A stretch of DNA of 64,000 bases from Theropithecus gelada (taxonomy: Eukaryota; Chordata; Mammalia; Primates; Cercopithecidae): assembly GCF_003255815.1 (NCBI RefSeq), contig NC_037677.1, positions 109,630,636 through 109,694,635 on the forward strand. The letters are read 5' to 3'. Shown here piece after piece: positions 55,251 to 64,000 of this stretch. The first letter of the stretch is position 1; each line of letters opens with the position of its first letter. Under the pieces are notes generated by a model that was not told the origin of the DNA, ran no database searches, and saw nothing but the letters and a program-made list of their open reading frames with translations. Position numbers and translations under genes: made by a program.

Positions 55251-58200
55251 GTACCTTAATATGGAGAGTGGGTATTAGAGAGACCAGTGGGTAAGAGACC
55301 CGCAAGCACAGAGTGACAGGGTTTGATAGTAAGCAGCAGGCCAGCATCGCTGCTTTTATTCCTCCGTAAATCCTTGCACAATGCCATATGCTCTTGCATT
55401 CCGTAGCTGCTGCATAGGGTGTGATTTAGTTAATGCCCACTCTGCAAACAGGAAACGGTGCTCACTGCTGTGTATGCTTTTCATGGAGATAAAGTGTCAG
55501 GAGCAGGACCCCAAACCTGCGAAATCACTAATGCAACCACCCCCGTTCCATGCCCCAAAAGGGTGGGGGTGGGGGGATAAAAAGAGTAGGAAAGTGGGGT
55601 GGGGAAGGGAAGCTTTAGGGCCATAATTCAGACAATTTGTCAGGCAGTGGCATCAGCTGGGAGGAAAATATTGATGTACGCTTTTTGTTTTTGAACCTGA
55701 AGTTTGGTTTTTTTTCGGATGCATTGGAGAACTTTTAAATGTTTTTGAAGTGCCAGAGTTTGGACGTTAGGTCACCGTAGGTACCAGCTTGCATATCATT
55801 TCAGCGGAATATTTTCAAAACTCCATAAAAACATGCGGCTTTCAAGGCTGGGCCACTTGTTCAGGTCCTCCTCCCACCCCCCACCCTTTTTGGCAAAACC
55901 GTGCAAACATTGGTATTCAAAAATATTTTGTTACTTTTCTTGGCAAAGTGTTCCAAGAAGGAATTGCAACACAGTCTCAGAGTTAGGAGGCAACTTTCTG
56001 GGGAAAAGGCGGGGGTTGGGGAGGTTTGGAGTTTGAATCAAAAACAGACACCGAAGCTTTAATAAAATAAATGAAGCGGAGCCCTTTCAGCTCGCGGTGG
56101 ACTGTGTTGGTGCGCGGGTCAGGCTTTAACGTGCCTAGTGGAAATTGACAGTCTGAGAACTGGGACATAAACAAAAATGTCAGTCCCTGGGAGTCTTGTT
56201 CACTGGACAATGTCTCAATTGTTCCTTTGGTTTTCAAGGCAGCAGGGAGAGTGGAATATTAACTGTTTACTGCCCAAAGCTGGTTGGGAAATTGCTTGGA
56301 GAAGTGGAGAAAAAAGACAGAAAATCACATTTTTTATTTAGAAACTATTAAACGTGTCAGTAAGTGATAGGAAAAGAGCAGATTTTTTTCTCCTTAATTA
56401 TCTGCCATTCACTTCCATATTTCTACATACCATTTTTGGGGTGTGTGTGTGTGAAGGAACAGCAGGGTGTTTCTTTTTAAATTTGAATGTTAGCCTTGCA
56501 TATTGTCAGTTTTTAAAGCTTGCTGGCGTGTAGATTATCCGCCCCCGGTGGATATGACAGTAGGCTTAGGAAAGGAAGTATGATTTCTGATAACATTTAC
56601 ATTTTAGCCGTTCAGTGGATACCCTGTTAGTGTTTGTTCTTCTTCAGAATGCTCAGATAGAATAAAAATCAAGTGGTTGGAATTTAAAAAACAAAATGTA
56701 TTTGACGCTCCATAAAAATGCATTTAGTGATAAAGGGGTAGGGGGCAGGAAGTAACCATGTCTGAGGGAAGGAATTGGAGGCACAGAGGAGATCCAGAAT
56801 TCTGTTCACACTTGAGTTTACTTGGTTCGAGAAACAAACAGCAAAGCCTGGTGTATTGGCCTTTATCTGGGCGAAGTTCACAACTCAACTGGTAATCATG
56901 TCCTTAGAAGCCTTAAAAGGATTGGTGGTGTTGCAAAAGCAGTGACCGAGCTTACTTCTTCAGGAGCGAATGCACTCCGGTTGTTTGTTAGATAAACTTG
57001 TTTTAATAAATGGGGGAGGGGGTGGTCAGGGGAGAGGTTTCCTGTTCTTGGAAGATTCCCCGATAAGTAGCTATCTTCTCTTGGAGAACGTCAGGCTTTT
57101 TCTCCAAGCCAGGGTTTTGCAGGGAGCTAAAGTCAGCTTCGGCTCCTGCTTCCTGTCAGTCAGGAAGTCACTTCCTTAACCCAAATTACAAGCTAGGGCA
57201 CAACTCCCCAGCCATACCGAAAAGAGCAGGTTTTTCCCAGAAGACTGTGTTTCTAGATGCGGAAGTGTAAATTGGTACGCTGTATGATCACGGAATGCCC
57301 GAAATACGTAGGAAAGAGTGTCGTTGGAAAGAGGCTGTGTCCCCAAGGAGAAGATGCCGCCCGCAACAGCTGGATCGGCTGTCGTGGCTGAGCGTGAGGC
57401 AGCTGTGGCTGGCTGCTGTGTGACGATGACCTAGTAGCCGCCCATGTGGAGTCCTGGCTGCCTCAGAACCCTATCACATCTAGGCAAAATCTTGCATTTT
57501 TTATTTGGGAGGCCTGAGGACTTCAGGGCTGGTGGATCGTAAGCTCCTTGGTTATCTCACAGAGGTAAGAGATCTTGGAAATCCACGATCAAACTTGATG
57601 TGTGCATTTACCCTCCTCCCTTGGACTCTGTTATTCAAATATTTAAGCCTCCAACCTTGTGGTCCCTACCTGCACCACCCGTCACTCCCCGACCAGTGAA
57701 AGTCAAGCTCTTGACCTCATGGCTTCTTTCAGTGACGCTTGGGGGACAGAGTTTCGCAAGGCTGGTTGCCGGCTGACATGGTCCCCCATTGGTGAAGTGG
57801 AGACTTGTGTTTTTTGGTCATTTCACGAAGAGCGTATGGATGACAGCAGTTCTCTCTGCCTTGCTGGGACAGAGTGTATTGTGAGGTCCAGCGTCTGCAT
57901 GGAGACCTGCCTCTCCTTCACTTGGGATGTTGGGTAGGTAACGCTGCCACTTTCCTATGCATTCGTTAATTTAAGGGAACAGTGTAAACTCAGCCCAGGT
58001 GGATTAATCTCTCCAGTGACTTGTGAAACTTCAATCTCCAATTTCCCTCTTATGTCCAGGTATGAGTGAGGATACATGTAATAATTGTCGCAGGTATTAG
58101 TGAGAAAGGGTGCAGATCACACAAATATTTCACACGTTCTTAGTTGGACCAGACTTCGGAGGCAAGGGAGGGCCGTGTCACCTAGGAAATTTGCTCTTCC

Positions 58201-60427
58201 GTGGAGATGAAAGGGCAGTGAATTAAGTGCCTGCTTTTTCTCCCTTTTTCCCTCTGACGGTTATTGATCCTCCCCTGGAACTGTACAGTTCACGTTCTGA
58301 TCTTTTTCTTGACAAAGGGAATTCCCAGTTTGTTCGCTGGCGAACGCACTAGCAGGTGAGGAGTTAAAAGTTGGCAACGCCTGCCCTCTCGAGAGTGTCA
58401 GGATTTTCATTCTCTTCCTTAAGAGCTAGAAGATGTTTCTAAAAGAATCTCTTTGGTGACTTAGAAGTAAAGAGAGCTTTACAAGCATGGCGCAAATAAA
58501 AGGAAAGAGGCAAACACTGTTATTCTACATCTGTTTATTTTGTTATTAACAAAAGGCAAGGCGATTTCTCTTACTAAAGTTTTGCTGGGGTCGGGGGTGA
58601 GGGTGTAGAGAGCAAAAGTGTGAGTTTACACCATGACTGGAATTGCTTGGACATACTCTTCAGCAGACATTGTGTGACTGTGGAAGAAATGAGTTTCATG
58701 AAGATGACTGATAAAACGAAGCCACTGAACCAGCCCTTTATCACCTCTTCCAAGGCTAAAGTTTGGAGCCACTTGCAGAAGGCCCTCCTCAAACCCTTGT
58801 GTTCTTTGCCTACCCCTGCTGTTGCCACATCATCTTGGATAACTGGCTGCTTCCCTCCTCAACTAGAAGTTCCTTGGTGCCTGCTTAGTTGTTGTCTCTC
58901 GATTCCCAAGTGCTCACAGAATACGTCCGTGTTAGCTACGAGGAAATGGACCACATAAGGTTTCTGTGAAAACCTTAGCCCTTAGGTCTAACACAGTAGG
59001 AACAGAAGTTAACGTTTTCCTGATGTGGAAGTTTCTTTTGCTGCTTTTGGTCTCATTTCTTACTTGTGTGGTTCTTCTATGGCTACTGCACATGTTTTTT
59101 TACATTTTTTTTTTGTACTGTCTCCCCCTTCCCCCACACACCACCTTTTGGGGACAGGGTGGCAAGTGATAATATAAACAGATAATAGTTAAGAGATAGT
59201 TTAGTCTTTCTAGGCCAAATTATTCAGGTTTGCCATCTAGGTAAAATTCGGTCCAATTAAGCGTCCATGAAGTGTTTTAATATAAGCTGGGGAAGGAGTT
59301 GAACCTGGAGGTCAGGGCTCTGTGGTCTATTACAGTCCCCCTGGGGTCTCCAGCCCAGGGGACACTCCAGGGTCCTAATAAATGACTGGGGACTTCATTT
59401 TGAGGCCTTTACTACCGAAGACTGAATAATACATTGGGCATGATGCTTTTGTCCTAAACATTAACAGCCACAAAAGGTAGAGAGTGTGTGTGTTATAGAT
59501 ACATATGTATCATGAATAATTAGTTGGGGACTGTGCATCAAGTCTCTCATTTTACATTCAAGGAAGCAATGCATGAAATGAATTCTGGACCTACAAACTT
59601 TGAATTTCAATTCTCTGTCTCCTACTTTTACTAGAGTGCTTGCAAACAGTACAGTGTTTTTGTTGTGAAGTTATACCGTGCCTGTAATCTCTCTGCGGGT
59701 GACCCTCCTAAGCCCTACTTCAAGAAACAGCTCTAAGCTCATGACACTCGCCCCACCCGATGTCTACATATGTCTTATATCCTTGGTGTAGTGTTTGGGG
59801 TTGTAAATTTGACCTTAGGGAGACATACTCTCTGATGATAGGCTAATGCTTGTATTTACTAATAAACTTCCTTTTTGACAGTCATGGGCTCCGGGGGCTC
59901 CCAACCAAACTATGTGGCTGCTTTTATGTTGGGCCAAAAGACAGGCTCCTTGTGTCCTCCCAGTTTCTTAAACAATGAAGTCATGGCATTTTACAGTGCT
60001 GGTGAATGGATTGAGATTGTGGTGACCCTGGAATGTGGCACTACTCTGGCTGGAGGGAAGATGGGAGGGAGGGATGGAGAGGAGAGGAGAGTGGGAGATG
60101 GGAACCTGGTGGACACAGGAGGGAGTGTGAGTTCTGAGGGCCAAAGGAAACAACACCGGATGGGACATTAATCTGATTCTGTTATCTGAGGCTGTCACCA
60201 GTCCTCCCTGTCCTCCTGGCATGCTTCTGTTGAGACCCCCACACCCGGCTGATTCCTTGCCTCTTCCAAGGAGCCGGAGGGTGGAGAAAGCAACAAGAAA
60301 AAGGAGCCAAGAAAAGAGCAATGAAAGAGTTCTTCTTTAGGAAAAGGGGAAGGTCCCAAAAGATCTGGTAAATGTGAAATTGAAGGGCCAGGCATGAGGA
60401 AGAGTAGGCAGTGGGAGAAGAGTGAAC

Positions 60428-60470
60428 GTGTGCGCGCACGTGGATGTGGCGTGTGTGTGTGTGTGTGTTT
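60428..60470. repeat. TG/CG microsatellite
   Basis: 'cgtgtgcgcgcacgtgg' then (GT)n to 60470, followed by three GGAT units (60476-60487). Confidence 0.93.
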
Positions 60471-62157
60471 TGTTGGATGGATGGATGATATGTCATCCGA
60501 GCAGATTCAAGGAGGTTCCTAAAAGGCAGTGAGGTTCCTGAAATAGACAAGTCTAGGGAACTCCTGCGAGGAAGGGGAGGCGTTTATTGGTATTTGGGGA
60601 GGTTGTTAAGAGCTTGCTGGAGTCAGGCGGAGTCCGTGCCATTTTGCCTCTCATCTCCTGAAGAAGGACTGTTTCTTTTGGGATATCTAACAGGCTTCCA
60701 GTCAGGCATCACAATTTTCTTGCTTGAAGGGTTTATTCTTTCACTGAAGCTAGCCGCAAGGACCCTAATACCTGTCAGGAACTGGCCTCCTCTGGGAGAG
60801 GGAGGGGCCAGGCCCGAATGGTGGCTGCAGAGGTATTTACCAGCTGGTTCCGTGCTCTGCAGGAGGTTGGTGAACACGTAAATGTGGGTAGTAGGCTCAC
60901 ATCTGCTTCTGTTTTTCCTTTTTCTGTAGGCCAGACTGAAAGCTTAATAAATTGTACGAAACCCAAGTAAGCATGGATGTTAAAGAACATTAAATAAATT
61001 ATATAGGTATGCCTACCTGTAACACTTTTATAAGGCAAATGCACATGGGTTATTTTGCCATAAACGTGCACATGGACCGAGATGTATTCTAAAGCCCTCT
61101 TGTTTCAGCCGTGCTGCTGGTGAAGGTACTACTGTTCATCAGCTTTTCCCTTTTTTACCTGGCAAGCGCTGTAGCTAGTCTTGGAAATTGCAATAATGAT
61201 GCCATAAGTACGCTTGTGCAAAAGTTGTTTTTTGTTCCAAAACATTGCCAGTTCACGGCATATAAAACTTCCACGGATGCTTCAGCCGGGTTTCTTTTTC
61301 TCCAAATAAGGCAAGCATTAATGAAGCAGCTGAGGGCCTGGGAAAATATTTTGTCATTCCCAAAATGAAATTTCTTCCCCTCTCTAGGCCTGCCCATTGA
61401 TTTTTCAGCTGAAGCACAAGTGGCTAGCCAGACTTGGTGAACAGTAGGCCTTGCAACTAAACTTGTCGATTGCCATTGTCACCTCTAATGACCATTGATA
61501 TAAATAATGCTCAGCTTCATATTTCCATGCATGTTCACCCAGAGACCAGAAGGCTTTGTGTAGAGGATGGTGGGATCATCCCATTCCATAGGGGAAAAGG
61601 GCCAGGTTCCCTGACTCCACCTGTCATTGAATTACAAGCTGGGAAGCTGGGCCAGGCAGAGCTCCAGTTGCCAGATACTGTGGCCACTCTGGTACCAGCT
61701 ACTCCTAGAACCCAGTGCAGGCAAGGTGTTTAGTGTGGCCTATGAGGATGCTGTTTACCAGGCAGCAACCTCATGAATAGGCAAAAGGCCTGTTTCGAAT
61801 GCCTCCTGTTTAGAAGTCTGAAATGTAATATCCAGACAGTTTGGAAACATTCTGGGTGGGGTCAAGGGCAGAGACCAGAAGACATTCATAGATCTGCAGT
61901 TGCAGATGGAGACTTTGTCCCAGCTACCCATGGTGTGAGTATACCTTACAGGTGCTATTTGGAATAGGACCTTATTTTTGTTCAGTATATTGGAGAAAGT
62001 AATTCCTGCCTCCAAACTCACACAGTATTTATGTTGCCCCGGCTGTCTGGCTTATCCACCTGCAGCTGTGGAATTACTTATGAAGAGCTTAATACGCAGC
62101 CTCGGTTTCTTTATCTGTTAAGAGTGGGGATAGCTGGGGCTTCTGAAGGGGCAGAGT

Positions 62158-62350
62158 CATGTAGCTTGGTGGTTAGGAGCTCTGGCTTTAGAGATGGACA
62201 GGTTTTGGTTTGGGCTCTGGCTCAGCTGCCTCCTTGCTTTATCAGCCGGAGAAGTTACTAATCTCCAAGTTTCCGTATCTGTAAAGTAAGGAAAATAATA
62301 AGTACCTCCCTCATAGGTTGTAGTTAGGAAAAAGATGTTGTGAGGGTCAG
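62158..62350 (-). repeat. MIR SINE (antisense)
   Basis: 'gtagcttggtggttaggag', 'ctctggctttagagatgg', 'aagtttccgtatctgtaaag' and 'agtacctccctcataggttg' are the reverse complement of MIR over most of its length. Confidence 0.85.
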
Positions 62351-62607
62351 GTGGTCTGAGGGATATAGAGTTGCTTCTCAAACATGATATGTTGCTTTTC
62401 CCAGTCCTTAGGAGGGAGTTGCGGTTAATACTTGAAGTGTTTTGCAAGTAAGTCTTTTGGATCAGTATAAGGCTGTGATAATTCTTACTACTTGCTTTGT
62501 GTGCATGAAGGCAGAAAGCAGCCAGAGGAGTCCATGATTCAAGGAGCACGAGAATTACTGTTCGCAACACCATGTTTTCTAAATTCCAGTTGTAAGATAT
62601 GCTTAAG

Positions 62608-62909
62608 GTTGAGCGTGGTGACTCATGCCTGTAATCCCAGCACTTTGGGAGGCCGAGGAGGGCGGATCACCTGAGGTCAGGAGTTCGAGACCAGACTGGC
62701 TAACATGGTGAAACCCTGTCTCTACTTTAAAAAAAAAAAAAATAGCCGGGCTTGGTGGCGCATGCCTGTAATCCCAGCTACTGGGGAGGCTGAGGCAGGA
62801 GAATCGCTTGAACCTGGGAGGTGGAGGTTGCAGTGAGCCAAGATTGCGCCACTGCATTCCAGCCTGGGCAACAAGAGCAAAACTCCATCTCAAAAAGAAA
62901 AAAAAAAAA
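62608..62909 (+). mobile_element. Alu element (AluS-like)
   Basis: Plus-strand full-length Alu with enlarged middle A-run and A-rich tail. Target-site duplication 'aagatatg' at 62594-62601 and 62910-62917. Confidence 0.93.
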
Positions 62910-62917
62910 AAGATATG

Positions 62918-64000
62918 ATTGTAATCTAACAGCAAATAATTTCAGGGAGAGAAGAATCACAGCTCTCTTAAATGTATCTACTTACCATATGCATCTAAAT
63001 TTCAGATGCATGTGTAAAAATGTAGAAACATGCGAGTCTTCAAACGAAGGAAATAATGCCTGTGTGCTTACATAATTTGAATAAAAGCTGTGCTCTTTGG
63101 AGCCCTAAACTTCAAATGGATGACATGTTAAAAGCTTCCAAAACCCTCTTTTGATCAAAAATGGGTGGAACCTATGTGGACCAGATTTTTCAGCTGTGCC
63201 AAAAGAGTAACAGCAAACCAAAGTCATTGGGCATGGTCGTCCAAAGATCAGTGCTTAGAAGATCATACCAATCAAATTTGACAGGACTGTGTTCATAAAG
63301 ATTCTGCATATCTGTTTCTATGTTGTTTCTGACCGTTAAGGAGAGTTGCCGCTATTGACAGATGAGGAAGCTGGGCTACCTTGCAGCTTGCTTCTCCATA
63401 AGCACACCATCAAATATGTCCACATTCCAGCCTCACCTTAGCCCATCTTCTCATTGGGAGGAGTTAGGCTGCAGCATGAATGGGAACAATGAATACAGAG
63501 GTTTCTTCAGAAGGGCGGTATTAGAGCATTTAATGTACTGTGATTCTTGTGTATTCTATTGGGAAGAGTGGGCAACCGCACATTAACCTTATTGTAAGTG
63601 TGATGCATTTGAACGTACAGTTAAGAACAGCCCAAAGAATATGCATTTCTGCTGTGAGCAGTTTTGAATAAATCAACATAATAGCCCATGGTTATTAACA
63701 TATTATGTGAATTGGACAATGATACATACTTTGAGGACCTTGAACTAAATTCACCAGCTAAGAGCAGCCCGTAGGAGGGGCTCCAGAAGGACCAGAGGTC
63801 GGGGTGTTGAGAGGTTGTCATACAAAGAAATGAACTGCAGACCACTGGCAGAAGAATTTTCTGGTAATACGCAACCCAAAGTCAATTTTCAAATGCTTGG
63901 ACTGCAGCACAGAATTGACTAATGTCAGATTAATTGAATCTGGACTTCTAAATGTGGGTCAGTTTGGGTCGGAAGTGATTTTATTATCCAGAAACTTCTG
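62918..64000. other. Unique intron to the end of the window
   Basis: No transposon or exon recognised. Confidence 0.4.

Larger units (their letters stand above)
54326..62157. other. 7.8 kb of nearly repeat-free intron
   Basis: No Alu, L1, MIR or L2 recognised. It contains two TG/CG microsatellites (55208-55250, 60428-60470), a 243-codon minus-strand frame (55347-54616) and scattered CpGs near 56085-56115 and 57340-57400. The lack of transposons makes it the best place in the window to look for conserved enhancers, but no specific element can be proven from sequence alone. Confidence 0.6.
36404..64000 (+). other. TCF7L2: TCF7L2 intron downstream of the exon (partial)
   Basis: From the donor to the end of the window no further TCF7L2 exon is seen. 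I looked for the next one, which should begin SNKVPVVQHP, and did not find it. The interval is much poorer in Alu than the upstream intron and contains the rs12255372 orthologous site. Confidence 0.85.

Noticed and set aside
56538..56555. CTCF-like word (reverse 'ccaccgggggcgg')
   Set aside because: One base short of the core consensus (missing A), so not a convincing site without ChIP data.
1..64000. tRNA, rRNA, snRNA or microRNA genes
   Set aside because: I looked for tRNA-like, U6, Y RNA and 7SK words and found only MIR and Alu/7SL-derived sequence.
1..64000. LTR/endogenous retrovirus sequence
   Set aside because: No LTR ends, primer-binding sites or retroviral protein motifs were recognised; very old MLT-type fragments cannot be excluded without a search.

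Overview
This window is nuclear DNA of a primate, most likely an Old World monkey (cercopithecid). About two dozen Alu elements are visible. The youngest (10664-10966, 16603-16929, and 26709-27013 on the minus strand) carry the 'gagatccgg(c/t)cactgc' right-arm variant and 'ctcaagcctgtaatcc' start that I associate with cercopithecid AluY rather than human AluY. A 394-base run of N shows that this is a draft or gapped assembly.

The only protein-coding sequence I can support is one internal exon at 36302-36403 on the plus strand. It has 102 nt, phase 0 at both ends, a strong polypyrimidine-CAG acceptor and a GTAAGT donor. Its 34 codons (starting YLQMKWPLLDV, ending SPSPAHIV) match TCF7L2 (TCF-4), the HMG-box partner of beta-catenin in Wnt signalling. 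The rest of the window is therefore intron: about 36 kb upstream and 27.6 kb downstream of the exon. This is the interval that carries type 2 diabetes association signals in humans. The base orthologous to human rs12255372 appears to be 45427 (G), about 9.1 kb downstream of the exon.

Layout. 1-32 kb is the repeat-rich upstream intron. It holds most of the Alus (including nested and composite ones), many ancient MIR and L2 fragments, MER5-type DNA transposon relics, a 28-bp-period minisatellite (6.38-6.90 kb), two sets of dispersed local duplications, one imperfect tandem duplication (22.35-22.56 kb), and a large pyrimidine tract (28.65-29.46 kb) containing the assembly gap. 32-47 kb, centred on the exon, has no Alu and only old MIR/L2/MER20/L1M fragments. 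47-54 kb has an AluY, an old antisense L1M fragment with a 7SL-like Alu monomer inserted in it, and a truncated Alu. 54.3-62.2 kb is almost free of recognisable repeats, and 62.6-62.9 kb has one AluS.

I see no RNA gene, CRISPR array, prokaryotic-type operon or undescribed multi-gene system. Apart from the TCF7L2 exon, I attribute no ORF in the window to a real gene: most lie in Alu/L1 sequence or simple repeats, or look like chance ORFs in unique intron. The observations most worth following up are the GAA/TTC tract next to an Alu tail, the minisatellite, the unexplained local duplications, the repeat-poor zones around and downstream of the exon, and the conserved context of the human risk SNP. 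Repeat family names are from memory of consensus sequences and were not confirmed by a search.
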